The notes: a model not told the origin generated them from the sequence alone. A stretch of DNA of 64,000 nt from Flavobacteriia bacterium (GCA_015999765.1 JAECQR010000007.1:1-64000), one strand, 5' to 3'. Counted from the first letter of the stretch, positions 42,201-51,132 are shown. Numbers and translations are program-made.

Positions 42201-45104
42201 TTTCAGTTGGTAGCCTTCAATGATGTACAGACGCAGTCGGTGAATTTGAAAATTATATCTGACAAAAAACTTTTGCGTATAGAAACCGTGACCTTCCGCG
42301 ATAAACTTCAGCCAAATTCCAAAGAAAAATGGATCGTGAAAATTTTAGGTGATGAAAAAGAACGCATCAATGCGGAAGTTTTGGCGAATATGTACGACAA
42401 ATCTTTGGATCAGTTCGCAGCCAATTCTTATTCCTGGCAAAAATTGTATCAGAAATATTTCCTGATGAATTCTTATGGAATTAATGATTATCTGGCGCAG
42501 GAGAATTTCAGCAAAAGGGTACCGTATCTAAATCAGAAAGGAGTTAATATTCCCGAATTTAATTGGTTCAACGGAGGAATTTACGGAAACCGAATGGAAG
42601 TAATGTACAGTGCGGCAGTTGCCGAACAGTCAAATGCTGTTCGAGCCAAATCTGAAATGAAATCGGTGGGAAATCCGCCGCCACCGCCGACAAAAGCCGA
42701 ACGTATGGTTGATTCCACTTCTGTTTCGGATGTGGAAGAAGTTGTGGTAACTGGACTGGGCGGGAAAAAAGAGGATTTGGGAAAAATTCCAGTCCGACAA
42801 AACCTGAACGAAACCGCATTTTTCTACCCTAATTTATTAACTGACAAAGATGGAAACGTAACTTTTGAGTTTACTTCGCCGGAAGCTTTAACTCAATGGA
42901 AACTCATGTTTTTGGCCCATACCAAAGATGCAAGATCTGCAGTTTTGGAGAAAGAGGTGGTAACGCAGAAAGAGTTTTCGGTTACACCAAATTATCCGAG
43001 ATTTCTGCGTGAAGGTGACGAACTGAATCTTCAGTCCAAACTTTCAAGTTTAGTCAGTCAAAAGCTCAACGGAACGGCACAGCTTCAGATTTTGGATGCT
43101 TTTACCAATGAAGATATTTCCGGTAAATTTAGTTTGAATGAAACACAGGAAACCTTCAGTCTTGCCGAAAACGGAAATGCTGTGGTCAACTGGAAACTTA
43201 AAGTTCCGAACGATGTGTCTTCGATCATTATTAAAATCGTAGCCAAAGCCGGTAATTTCTCTGATGGTGAACAGAAAGCAATCGCCGTGTTGCCAAACAG
43301 AATGCTGGTTACCGATGCGGTTCCGATTTTTGTGAAAGAAGGTCAGACCAAAACGTTTACACTGGAAAATTTAGCCAAAAATACTTCAACAACCGCCACT
43401 AATTTTTCCAATACTTTGGAACTGACAACCAATCCAATCTGGGAAATTATGTTTGCTTTGCCAAGTCTGAAAAACGACCAAAACAATTCAGCTGATGTTA
43501 TTTTTAATAAATGGTTTGCTGATGTTTTGGCTTCTGAAATTTTTAAAGCCAATCCAAAACTGAAAACTGTTTTTGAAGAATATCAAAGCAAAGGTTTACT
43601 GACTTCAAATCTTGAAAAAAATCAGGAACTGAAACAGTTGCTGCTGGATGAAACGCCTTGGGTTTTGGACAGTAAAAATGAAACGGAACAAATGGAAAAA
43701 TTGGCTCGTCTTTTTGATGCAAATACGATGCGAAATTCCATTCAAAGCGATTGGGCAGAGCTGAAAAAACTGCAAAATCCGGATGGTGGATTTTCGTGGT
43801 ATCAGGGTTATCCGAGTTCGTACTACAACTCGCTGTATATTTTGAAATCTTTAGGAAAAATTAATGAATGGCTGAAAGGAAACACTGCGGATTATCAAAG
43901 TTCTGAACAGAAGGAAATGGTTTCGAAACTGATCAGTTTTGTGGATACGGAAGTGAATAAATACGGGCAGATTGATAAAAAGAACGTGGTTAATAATTAT
44001 GTTCTGGACTATCTCGACACCCGAAATTATTGGGAGAAAGAATATCCTTTAAAAGCGAAAGGAACTGCGCTGAAAAATGCCGTAATTTCCAAAGCTAAAA
44101 CAGAAAAAATCACCGATTTTACCTTCTTTGGATTGCACCGTTTAGCGATTTTATTTGACAATTATGGAATGAAAGATGTTTCGAAAAAATTCCTTACTTA
44201 TTTGAAAGAAACTTCTACAGATACAGAAACTCAGGGCGTTTACTGGAAACAGAATCTGAACGATTGGGGTTGGTACAATTCTAAAACGGTAAATCATGCC
44301 GGTGCATTGGAAGCGTTTAATAAACTGACTCCGAACGATACCAATTTCATTGAGGAAATGAAAATCTGGCTGATTACGCAGAAAGAAGTGAATTCATGGG
44401 GAAGTTCACGTGGAACTGCAGAAGTGATTTTCACAATTTTGAATTCAGGAAAATCCTGGACGAATTCAGAAAGCGATAAAGCAACCATTATTTGGGGCGG
44501 AAAAGAATTGGCAAATCCGGACAAAAAAGCAACCGGATACGTGAAAAGCTCAGTGAAGGAATCTGTAATTGATAAAAATTTAGGAACGGTTACTGTCACC
44601 AAACCCGGCGCCGGAATTGTTCAGGGTGGATTGTTCTGGCAGTATTATGAGGATCTGGACAAAATTAAATCCTCCGAATCTTACCTTTCGATCACGAAAG
44701 AACTGTATAAAAAAGTGAAAACCGTAAACGGCGAAGAGTTAATTAAAATCACAGAAAATTCACCGTTAAAAGTGGGGGATAAAGTTACCGTAAGAATGAT
44801 TCTGAACACCGATAGAAATATGGAATTCATTCACCTGAAAGATATGCGTGCTGCAGGTTTTGAGCCGTTGAACATTATTTCAGGTTATGAATGGAAAAAC
44901 AGTTTGGGCTATTATCAGTCCACGAAAGATGCTTCAACAAATTTCTACATCGAATATATGCCGAAAGGGAAGTACGTTTTCGAGTACGATTATATCTGCA
45001 ACGCATCGGGAACTTTCAGCAACGGAATTACCACTTTGCAGAATTATTACGCGCCGCAGATGAATGCGCATACGAAAGGCACGAAGGTAACTATCACTCA
45101 ATAA
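39210..45104 (+). CDS. Alpha-2-macroglobulin-like giant secreted protein (MG2 domain)
   Basis: A 1964-residue protein with a signal peptide (MKNFTRIFTLFLLISFISPLFGQ). Residues ~1-500 are helical and repeat-like; MG2/A2M beta-domains follow (VFLDRGIYRPGQTVYFKVI ~residue 548; VEEYKRPKFEVII). The central A2M segment NETAFFYPNLLTDKDGNVTFEFTSPEALTQWK is at ~1200. The thioester-bearing CxEQ is absent: the matching site (~residue 1425) reads NNSADVIFNKWF. The late helical toroid contains QNPDGGFSWYQGY. A TonB-box-like DVEEVVVTGLGG lies at ~1174. An upstream GTG start would overlap the divergent gene and is rejected. Presumed periplasmic or surface protease trap/scaffold. Confidence 0.88.
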   Translation: MKNFTRIFTLFLLISFISPLFGQKYYDDQWKKVAENYKTGKYKSNLPIILEIQKQAMKDDNANQLIRSLKAEFSIVNQTRADENNDSSSQFFKKLSSFGDELKGEPKLVYEVLLGQFFMDYYQNESWEINQRANINNQDVFQIETWSKLDFKNYLTQHFENLNKKEADLQKIPLSKCKTIFEETQDLEYFPTLFDWNAVNETEFLKNDELFTPNELKANHQKILDIYDELIARNTGNPKLYFQHQKLNYNCEFTNCKDRLEQLQDLVKTNTEGDYKVVIIAEIMDEFTSAQKYQEALSWAETAKKQYVKSKFSDNIKSRENQIVNPALVIKYETHTQTNLPIHLVAEAKNVHQFSLNIYEVKDDFQNFLKYVSNQYDKNIFQNVKKTLLRKEIFTLQDLKDYKSHKTSLEIKPLPSGIYMVEYVVENAIQENFYFISTSSRAIYAKRDERKSVEDQLKLVNRENGKSISNEDLKIFEYSRGKTVNSFNATSDQSANFKFPVSSEKEYYRYYLVQQPKTNDFNLIQVYGNNYYRENEIGKQRDLAQVFLDRGIYRPGQTVYFKVINTKLMNEKESVSAGISQKITLYDANGEEISSQNFKTSEFGSYSGNFVLPNGKLNGNFSLRIHENNIEAYKPFQVEEYKRPKFEVIIDPVKDEYKYGQTIEIKGKAMTFSGIPLSNATVNYEIKKRNIRWMYFYWYPRGNDNENSILGTVKTNEKGEFTIKVDLKKDETLDGIQIDNYEINASVTDINGETQSETANVKVASVSHYIKADDIKDTFTDENVKIKVETKNYNDQNLKKPYSVKLSKLVPDERIFRDNFKEEVQDLPKFSKAEFVQKFPHDYFNKEEKEDKTAKVVLERIENLEPRTKNENSKLEYLDSPILNLGSINAGKYKLELYNVEGKDTIKTEKTFEVFDKRFLTDSQKPFLKVIQPKAEFKRTEKAKIYVYSAVPNALVNIYVQNGNGETVTEQKSLKNGVLEYEVAFPKDESIDQVNVQFQLVAFNDVQTQSVNLKIISDKKLLRIETVTFRDKLQPNSKEKWIVKILGDEKERINAEVLANMYDKSLDQFAANSYSWQKLYQKYFLMNSYGINDYLAQENFSKRVPYLNQKGVNIPEFNWFNGGIYGNRMEVMYSAAVAEQSNAVRAKSEMKSVGNPPPPPTKAERMVDSTSVSDVEEVVVTGLGGKKEDLGKIPVRQNLNETAFFYPNLLTDKDGNVTFEFTSPEALTQWKLMFLAHTKDARSAVLEKEVVTQKEFSVTPNYPRFLREGDELNLQSKLSSLVSQKLNGTAQLQILDAFTNEDISGKFSLNETQETFSLAENGNAVVNWKLKVPNDVSSIIIKIVAKAGNFSDGEQKAIAVLPNRMLVTDAVPIFVKEGQTKTFTLENLAKNTSTTATNFSNTLELTTNPIWEIMFALPSLKNDQNNSADVIFNKWFADVLASEIFKANPKLKTVFEEYQSKGLLTSNLEKNQELKQLLLDETPWVLDSKNETEQMEKLARLFDANTMRNSIQSDWAELKKLQNPDGGFSWYQGYPSSYYNSLYILKSLGKINEWLKGNTADYQSSEQKEMVSKLISFVDTEVNKYGQIDKKNVVNNYVLDYLDTRNYWEKEYPLKAKGTALKNAVISKAKTEKITDFTFFGLHRLAILFDNYGMKDVSKKFLTYLKETSTDTETQGVYWKQNLNDWGWYNSKTVNHAGALEAFNKLTPNDTNFIEEMKIWLITQKEVNSWGSSRGTAEVIFTILNSGKSWTNSESDKATIIWGGKELANPDKKATGYVKSSVKESVIDKNLGTVTVTKPGAGIVQGGLFWQYYEDLDKIKSSESYLSITKELYKKVKTVNGEELIKITENSPLKVGDKVTVRMILNTDRNMEFIHLKDMRAAGFEPLNIISGYEWKNSLGYYQSTKDASTNFYIEYMPKGKYVFEYDYICNASGTFSNGITTLQNYYAPQMNAHTKGTKVTITQ
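41793..41871 (+). repeat. Imperfect inverted repeat inside the A2M gene
   Basis: A tandem run of the 7-mer AGAACCA/T (41794-41817) is followed ~30 bp later by a partly complementary segment TCTTGAACCTTGGCTCT. It encodes residues ~862-888 in frame and looks like a captured intergenic repeat element. Confidence 0.45.
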
Positions 45105-45107
45105 TTA

Positions 45108-45133
45108 AAAACGGACTTCGGTCCGTTTTTTTT
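45108..45133 (+). terminator. Terminator of the A2M gene
   Basis: Stem AAACGGAC/GTCCGTTT with TTCG tetraloop, then a T-run (45108-45133). Confidence 0.9.
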
Positions 45134-45277
45134 CGCTATTATATACTAAAGAAATAAGCTAATAGATAAGGAAAATGATATTGTTTTGATAGAAATATTG
45201 TCAAAGGAGTGCTCTTTTGCTAAAAAATTTGTATTTTCGTCAGTTCATAAATGAATTGAACTCATAATAAGTAATTT

Positions 45278-45715
45278 ATGCGCTATATTTTGCTGTTGTA
45301 TATTGTAATGTCCTGCCAGCAGCTTCATGTAAAACCTGTTGAAGATTTGAAAAATATAGAATTTTCCGAAATCAATCATGTAAACGTGAAGCTTACTGAA
45401 AGTGAATCCGAGATCCTGGATTCGCAGAAAAGTATTGACCGCATATATAACACCATCAACATGAATAACCCCTCTCCGAGGAAAAATCCAATACCGTCTT
45501 TTACTGAAACAGAAATGTATATTCTGGTACAGCCAAAGATTGAAAAATCAGATTTCACTGTTACGGGGGTATCTGGCGGCGGTAATACATTAAAAATTAC
45601 TGTTCAGCCCTATGATAATCGCGAGTATACAGGCAGGTCTAATCCCGCAAGTGTTATCGTCATCAGTAAAAATCATCAGTTTAAAACGATAGAAATTCAA
45701 AAAATAAAACCATAA
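45278..45715 (+). CDS. Small predicted lipoprotein upstream of the metalloprotease
   Basis: A 145-residue protein. MRYILLLYIVMSCQQ gives a signal peptide with a possible lipobox Cys13. The C-terminal half (ETEMYILVQPKIEKSDFTVTGVSG..LKITVQPYDNREYTGRSNPASVIVISK in outline) is beta-rich and faintly like the C-terminal domain of protease-complex subunit PrcB, which is an impression and not an assignment. The secreted metalloprotease gene starts 10 bp downstream, so it may be a co-expressed inhibitor or assembly partner. Confidence 0.62.
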   Translation: MRYILLLYIVMSCQQLHVKPVEDLKNIEFSEINHVNVKLTESESEILDSQKSIDRIYNTINMNNPSPRKNPIPSFTETEMYILVQPKIEKSDFTVTGVSGGGNTLKITVQPYDNREYTGRSNPASVIVISKNHQFKTIEIQKIKP

Positions 45716-45724
45716 AATTTTAGC

Positions 45725-47941
45725 ATGAAATCAAAACTACTATTGACAGCGGCAGTGATGTTTTCGGGAATAGTTTTCTCGCAGACAAACCACTGGAAGT
45801 CGGTCGCAAGCGTAGACAGAAAGGCGCCCGTGTATGACAAGACCTCGACCCCGGTAAAGTATAAATTATTTAAACTTAATCTGGAGGATCTTAAAAATGA
45901 TTTGGCTACAGCACCACAGAGATTTTCTAATAACGAATCGCTCATCCTGAAATTTCCTACTGCAGAAGGAAAGCTCGTAAACTATGTGGTACACGAAGCC
46001 TCGGTAATGGATCCTGTTTTACAGGCAAAATTCCCGGAGATCAGATCGTATGTAGGTTATGAAAAAGGAAACCAGAGCAACTCAATCCGATTCAGTGTCA
46101 GTCCGTACGACGGGATAAATATAATGTACTTCAACGAAGGAAAAACCGCTTATCTTGATGCTCATACTCAGGATAAGTCTACGTACATGGTGTACGACCG
46201 TAAAGAATTGCCAAGTGTGGGTGGTTTTGTATGCCATTACGAAAATCCTGAAGAAAACACGGCAGCAATTGAGCCACAGGCACAGGCGCTGGTTCAGGAT
46301 GGCCTGTTTAGAAATTACCGTTTGGCACTTTCTTCCACTGTTGAATACTCTAATTATCACATCAACAGGGCAGGATTAGGATCCGGCACGGTTGAAGAGA
46401 AGAAGGCTGCAGTTCTTGCGGCGATGAATACTACGATGACCAGAGTGAATGGGGTATACGAAAAGACGATATCATTAACCATGACCATGATACCCAACAA
46501 TGATTTGTTGATTTCGATCGGGACCGATGCTTATGGACCTGGATTTACCAATAATAACGGTAATTTGCTCCTTAATGAAAATCAAGCCTTTATCGATGCG
46601 ACAATCGGAACAGCAGCTTACGATATCGGTCACATCTTCAGTACCGGTGGTGGAGGAATCGCTCAGTTGAGATCGCCATGTACTGCGAGTAAAGCCCGTG
46701 GTGTTACAGGCCGTTCTGCACCGAGAAACGATGCTTTTGACATAGATTATGTAGCACACGAAATGGGCCACCAGTGGGGAGCCCAGCATACTTTTGATAA
46801 TTCGTGTGGTGGTAACAGATCATCAGGAAGCTCCGTAGAACCGGGAAGCGGAAGTACCATAATGGCTTATGCCGGAATTTGCCCTCCTGATGTGCAGAGT
46901 AACAGTGACGCCTACTTCCATGTAGTAAGTGTGAATCAAATGTACACGAATATTACAACTCAGACCGGGGCAAACTGCGGGGAAAAAACTCCGAATAATA
47001 ATCAGGTTCCTGTAGTTCAGCCTCTTGCAAATTATACGATTCCAGCGGGAACCGCATTTGTACTGACCGGTACCGCATCTGATCCTGACGGTGACGCAGT
47101 TACCTATCTTTGGGAACAAACCGATACAAGACCTTCAACAACTTCAACTGTGCCTTCGCCAACGCAGACCAATGGAGCAGTATTCCGTTCTTTAACACCT
47201 TCAACGTCTCCTCAGCGATATTTTCCCGCGATGGCTTCCATAGCTGCAGGTAATCTTGCGCCAACATGGGAAGTTATCCCAACCGTAGCAAGAACGCTTA
47301 ACTTTGCAGTGCTCGTTAATGACAACAAGGCGACAGGTAATCAGGCTGCAAGGCAAAATATGGTAGTAACCGTTGCAAGTACGGCACCTTTCAGAGTTAC
47401 CTCTCAGAATGTTGCGGCTACATATACGGGCGAAACAGCAATTACCGTAAACTGGGATGTTGCAGGAACCAATGCGGCTCCAGTTAACACTCAAAATGTT
47501 CAGGTTTTGCTTTCAACCGACAACGGATTAACTTATCCGACAGTTTTGGCTGCAAGTGTACCGAATACAGGAACCGCAGATGTAATGCTGCCGAATATTG
47601 ATACCTCTAATGCAAGAGTTATGGTGAAGGCGGTTAATAATATTTATTTTGCAGTAAATGCTACCAGATTTAATATTACTAAAAATCTTGCAGTGAGCGA
47701 TACTTCTAAGAAGGGCTTCAGTCTTTATCCGAATCCTGCCAAAGGCGAAGTAAATATTCAGTTGAAAAACAATGTAAAATCTGACTTCAAAATCTATGAT
47801 CTTTCAGGAAGATTAGTGAAATCAGGATCACTCGCCGCAGATCAGAACAAGATCAGTATCAGTGAACTGAAAACAGGAACTTACCGAATTGTAGTTTCAG
47901 CTGACGGGGCAACCTACAGCCAGAATCTTATAGTGAAGTAA
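45725..47941 (+). CDS. Secreted reprolysin-like zinc metalloprotease with type IX sorting domain
   Basis: A 738-residue pre-pro-protease. Signal peptide MKSKLLLTAAVMFSGIVFSQ; a propeptide of about 170 residues; the catalytic domain with HEMGHQWGAQH (HExxHxxGxxH, first His ~345) and a Met-turn in STIMAYAGIC. A Fn3/PKD-like region follows (~440-640), with a C-terminal T9SS type A sorting domain (FSLYPNPAKGEVNIQL, YDLSGRLVKSG, GTYRIVVS). It is thus exported across the outer membrane by the type IX system, probably as a surface or extracellular protease. Terminator follows. Confidence 0.92.
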   Translation: MKSKLLLTAAVMFSGIVFSQTNHWKSVASVDRKAPVYDKTSTPVKYKLFKLNLEDLKNDLATAPQRFSNNESLILKFPTAEGKLVNYVVHEASVMDPVLQAKFPEIRSYVGYEKGNQSNSIRFSVSPYDGINIMYFNEGKTAYLDAHTQDKSTYMVYDRKELPSVGGFVCHYENPEENTAAIEPQAQALVQDGLFRNYRLALSSTVEYSNYHINRAGLGSGTVEEKKAAVLAAMNTTMTRVNGVYEKTISLTMTMIPNNDLLISIGTDAYGPGFTNNNGNLLLNENQAFIDATIGTAAYDIGHIFSTGGGGIAQLRSPCTASKARGVTGRSAPRNDAFDIDYVAHEMGHQWGAQHTFDNSCGGNRSSGSSVEPGSGSTIMAYAGICPPDVQSNSDAYFHVVSVNQMYTNITTQTGANCGEKTPNNNQVPVVQPLANYTIPAGTAFVLTGTASDPDGDAVTYLWEQTDTRPSTTSTVPSPTQTNGAVFRSLTPSTSPQRYFPAMASIAAGNLAPTWEVIPTVARTLNFAVLVNDNKATGNQAARQNMVVTVASTAPFRVTSQNVAATYTGETAITVNWDVAGTNAAPVNTQNVQVLLSTDNGLTYPTVLAASVPNTGTADVMLPNIDTSNARVMVKAVNNIYFAVNATRFNITKNLAVSDTSKKGFSLYPNPAKGEVNIQLKNNVKSDFKIYDLSGRLVKSGSLAADQNKISISELKTGTYRIVVSADGATYSQNLIVK

Positions 47942-47952
47942 AATTTCAATAT

Positions 47953-47990
47953 CCAAAAAAAAGGCTGCCATTGGCGGCCTTTTTTTATTT
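47953..47990 (+). terminator. Terminator of the metalloprotease gene
   Basis: Stem AAGGCTGCC/GGCGGCCTT (one G-T pair), flanked by an A-run and a T-run (47981-47986). Confidence 0.88.
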
Positions 47991-48100
47991 TATCTGTTTC
48001 GGTAAGACAGTCCGTTACTTACAAAATGTTTATATTTGAGAAGGATTTGTCTTCGGATCTTTTAGCTATCATAAATTCATTAACACTCACATTAAAAAGC

Positions 48101-48676
48101 ATGGTGAAAAATTTTACATTACTTATTTTTACAATCTTATTTTACAACCTGAATGCTCAGAATAAACAGATACCGAGCGAAATATTCTGGAACAGTTTAA
48201 AAAATCACTGTTCTAAATCCTACGAAGGAAAAATTACAGCCGGCGGTAAAGAAGGCGACGGTTTCACCGGTAAGCGTCTGGTGATGCAGGTTTTGAGTTG
48301 CGAATCTAACAGAATCAGAATTCCGTTTTATGTAGGTGAAAACAGTTCGCGCACTTGGGTTTTATCAAAAAATGATAAATCAATTTTAAAACTTAAGCAC
48401 GACCACCGCCACGAAGACGGTACAGAAGATCAGGTGACGCAATACGGCGGTCAGGCTCCGAATCAGGGCTTCGAAAATCTTCAGATTTTTCCGGCAGATG
48501 AAGAAACTGCCAACAGGATTTCTTACGCTTCAACGAATGTTTGGTGGATTACTTTGGATGAGAAAACATTCAGTTATAATCTGCGTAGAATTGGCAGCGA
48601 CAGGGTGTTTACAGTTGAATTCGATTTAACCCAGCCTATTGAATTCAGTTCAAAACCATGGGGCTGGAAACAATAG
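48101..48676 (+). CDS. Secreted hypothetical protein, 191 aa
   Basis: Start at the ATG at 48101, which gives a signal peptide (MVKNFTLLIFTILFYNLNAQ); the frame is open 75 bp further up without signal-like sequence. The mature protein is mixed alpha/beta with EIFWNSLKNHCSKSYEGKI, a cysteine pair and the phrase RIPFYVGENSSRTWVLSK. No family recognised. It is the first of a co-directional run of small genes up to 51.1 kb. Confidence 0.68.
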   Translation: MVKNFTLLIFTILFYNLNAQNKQIPSEIFWNSLKNHCSKSYEGKITAGGKEGDGFTGKRLVMQVLSCESNRIRIPFYVGENSSRTWVLSKNDKSILKLKHDHRHEDGTEDQVTQYGGQAPNQGFENLQIFPADEETANRISYASTNVWWITLDEKTFSYNLRRIGSDRVFTVEFDLTQPIEFSSKPWGWKQ

Positions 48677-48754
48677 TGATGATACTCTAAAATAGTTTCA
48701 GGAGCAAACTCAAAAAATATTAAATTTGTTTTGAAATAAAAAAAACCTGAAAAC

Positions 48755-49210
48755 ATGCAGAACATTTTCGACGCTAAAGATGCGCAGAATTACATCGACA
48801 GAATCAATACACTTACGCCGGAAACCCAGAGAAAGTGGGGCAAAATGAGCGTAGATCAGGTACTTGCTCATCTGAACGTTGCTTACGAAACGATTTACGA
48901 AACTGATAAACATCCCAAACCGGGTTTTATTGCAGGATTTCTGCTGAAAAATTTTGTGAAACCAAAAACTGTAAATGAAATTCCGTACAAGCAGAATATC
49001 CCGACGGGTCCGATGTTTATCATCAAGGGCAACAAAGATTTTGAAACCGAAAAAAAGCGTTTGATCGGTTTCATCCAAAAAACCCAGCAGTTGGGTAAAG
49101 AAGCTTTCGACGGTAAAATGTCGCACTCGTTTGGCAAACTTACCGCTCAGGAATGGAACAATATGCTGGCGAAACACCTGAATCATCACCTCGGTCAGTT
49201 TGGTGTTTAA
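48755..49210 (+). CDS. DUF1569 family protein
   Basis: A 151-residue DinB-like helical protein. KMSVDQVLAHLNVAYE carries the conserved histidine of helix 2, and AKHLNHHLGQFGV the C-terminal histidine cluster; PTGPMFIIKGNKDFETEK sits between. The DUF1569 family is predicted to bind a divalent metal; activity unknown. The next gene starts right at its stop codon. Confidence 0.83.
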   Translation: MQNIFDAKDAQNYIDRINTLTPETQRKWGKMSVDQVLAHLNVAYETIYETDKHPKPGFIAGFLLKNFVKPKTVNEIPYKQNIPTGPMFIIKGNKDFETEKKRLIGFIQKTQQLGKEAFDGKMSHSFGKLTAQEWNNMLAKHLNHHLGQFGV

Positions 49211-49211
49211 T

Positions 49212-49682
49212 ATGAAATATGTTTTCTTTTTTCTTTTGTGTTTTATTATTACGTCAGCACAGAAGAGCATTGACCTGCCTGACTTAATTAAGAATAACGG
49301 TCATTATTTTGAAGGGGAAAAGGGTAAAAAACAGTCGATAAAAGTTACTTTTAGTTCAGTATTGATGAGTACCGGAATATCAAGCCTGTATGACGTAGAA
49401 GGAAGTTTGCAGATCGGTGATGAGACTCATAAGATTACAGGAAATGTGAATTACAATCAAACGGAAACTGCCAGAGTGAATGATGAATCGATTCAAATAT
49501 ACAGCGCTGTCTTAAACATTGAAAATCAAGGTGTTTTTAAAGGATCTTTGGGACTTAAATTAATGCCCAAATTATTTAATGTTATTGTATTTGAAGGGGT
49601 TTTGCAAAAAGATAAAAAGAAAGTCGCGATGCATTTTGACAATTCTAACCAAATTATGAAATATCTGGAATCATTAAAATAA
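49212..49682 (+). CDS. Secreted hypothetical protein, 156 aa
   Basis: Best start is the ATG at 49212, just after the DUF1569 stop, giving signal peptide MKYVFFFLLCFIITSAQ. The mature region is beta-rich (GSLQIGDETHKITGNVNYNQ, FNVIVFEGVLQKDKKKVAMHF). No recognised family. Only 1-2 bp separate it from the upstream gene and 7 bp from the next, so it belongs to the same transcription unit. Confidence 0.65.
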   Translation: MKYVFFFLLCFIITSAQKSIDLPDLIKNNGHYFEGEKGKKQSIKVTFSSVLMSTGISSLYDVEGSLQIGDETHKITGNVNYNQTETARVNDESIQIYSAVLNIENQGVFKGSLGLKLMPKLFNVIVFEGVLQKDKKKVAMHFDNSNQIMKYLESLK

Positions 49683-49689
49683 AATTGTA

Positions 49690-50157
49690 ATGAAAAAGTT
49701 TTTGTTCATATTCATGCTCGCATCAGGTTTCGCGTTTTCTCAAATGCCTAATATCGCTGAAGTGTGGATGAATAAATCCCAACCTTACACGGGAACAATT
49801 GCAGGCAAAGAACTTCTGAAGATCAAAATTAATATTTCAGAACAGAACAGGAAAAACGATCAGGAATATTTTCTCGCAGGATATTCAATGGTTGAAAAGA
49901 ACTTTTCAAAATTTGAAGGAAAACTGAAAATCAACCAATACCGAGACGGCAAAAAACGCAGTACCGTGTATGGTGAATACGAGCTTGCGGAAGAACCGAA
50001 AGGCAAACATTCCGGTATTTTTACCGGTAAATTCATTTACACTTTTATGTGGAATGCAAAACTTCAGCAGGTCGAAAAACAGTTCATCGAATTCATCGGA
50101 AACTGGAAGAGCTATGATGGTACATTAAGTTATAAAACAACATGGAAAAACCAGTAA
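49690..50157 (+). CDS. Secreted hypothetical protein, 155 aa
   Basis: Signal peptide MKKFLFIFMLASGFAFSQ. The mature protein is beta-rich (YTGTIAGKELLKIKINISEQ, KHSGIFTGKFIYTFMWN, FIEFIGNWKSYDG), similar in size and layout to the gene just upstream, so the two may be distant paralogues. No recognised family. The next gene's ATG starts 1 bp after its stop. Confidence 0.65.
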   Translation: MKKFLFIFMLASGFAFSQMPNIAEVWMNKSQPYTGTIAGKELLKIKINISEQNRKNDQEYFLAGYSMVEKNFSKFEGKLKINQYRDGKKRSTVYGEYELAEEPKGKHSGIFTGKFIYTFMWNAKLQQVEKQFIEFIGNWKSYDGTLSYKTTWKNQ

Positions 50158-50158
50158 A

Positions 50159-50563
50159 ATGTTAAGAAAAGCAGCAGCAATAATCGCTGGAATAGTAGCC
50201 ACCAGTATCGCCGTTGGGCTCGTTCAGCAGTTGGGTCATTATCTTTATCCACTTCCTGAAGGCACAAATCCCAATGATGCAGCAGCGATTAAAGATTACG
50301 TTGAACAGGCACCGTTTATGGCCGTTTTCTTTGTCATTATTTCTTATGCCGCAGGTGCATTGGCAGGAGGTTTTGTATCAACAATAATTGCAAACGACGG
50401 TAAAAAAATCTACGCCATCATTATTGGGATTTTCTTTCTAATAACGTCGGTCTATATGATGATCACCATTCCGTCGCCCATTTGGTTCTGGATTCTTGGG
50501 ATTGCTGTTTGGGCCCTGGTTTTAGTAGGCTATCGGTTGGCTCTAAAAAAAACAAGAGTATAG
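50159..50563 (+). CDS. Small integral membrane protein, 134 aa
   Basis: Four hydrophobic segments (residues ~5-27, 50-72, 82-100, 105-127) with a polar loop after the first (LYPLPEGTNPNDAAAIKDYVEQ). No signature of a known transporter or enzyme. It directly follows the secreted 155-aa protein and is probably co-transcribed. Confidence 0.66.
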   Translation: MLRKAAAIIAGIVATSIAVGLVQQLGHYLYPLPEGTNPNDAAAIKDYVEQAPFMAVFFVIISYAAGALAGGFVSTIIANDGKKIYAIIIGIFFLITSVYMMITIPSPIWFWILGIAVWALVLVGYRLALKKTRV

Positions 50564-50651
50564 AAATCAATGTTTTCGGAAACTCATTTTTCTGAAAATT
50601 TTTATAAAGAGGAACTTTTTTCATCAATTAAATAACAAAAAAACTACAATC

Positions 50652-51098
50652 ATGGCACAGGTAAACGCGTACTTAACTTTCAACGGAAACTGCGAAGAAG
50701 CTTTTAATTTCTACAAATCCGTTTTCGGCGGAGAATTTCCTTATATCGGCCGTTTCGGTGATATGCCTTCGGGTGAAGAAGGCAAACAGATGTCTGAAGA
50801 TGATAAAAACAAAATCATGCACGTCACCCTGCCTATTTCTCAGGAAACGGTTCTGATGGGATCTGACACAGGCGGGGAATATGCGTCGCAATTTATTCAG
50901 GGAAACAATATTTCGCTTTCAATAAACACCGATTCTAAAGAAGAAGCCGACAGACTTTTCAACGGTCTTTCCGAAGGAGGAAACATAACAATGCCGCTTG
51001 CTGATACGTTTTGGGGCGCCTATTTCGGGATGTGGACCGATAAGTTCGGCATCAAATGGATGGTGAATTACGATGACCCTGCGAAAACCCAGCATTAA
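50652..51098 (+). CDS. VOC family protein (PhnB/glyoxalase-like)
   Basis: A 148-residue beta-alpha-beta-beta-beta protein of the vicinal oxygen chelate superfamily. AYLTFNGNCEEAFNFYKSVFGGEFPYI is the PhnB-type start, and TFWGAYFGMWTDKFGIKWMVNYD the conserved C-terminal half with metal- and ligand-contacting residues. Substrate unknown; members are often annotated glyoxalase or demethylase-like. Starts 89 bp after the small membrane protein; followed by repeat copy B. Confidence 0.86.
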   Translation: MAQVNAYLTFNGNCEEAFNFYKSVFGGEFPYIGRFGDMPSGEEGKQMSEDDKNKIMHVTLPISQETVLMGSDTGGEYASQFIQGNNISLSINTDSKEEADRLFNGLSEGGNITMPLADTFWGAYFGMWTDKFGIKWMVNYDDPAKTQH

Positions 51099-51132
51099 AA
51101 TTTTCAGGAGCAACAGGGTTATATCTTTTTCC

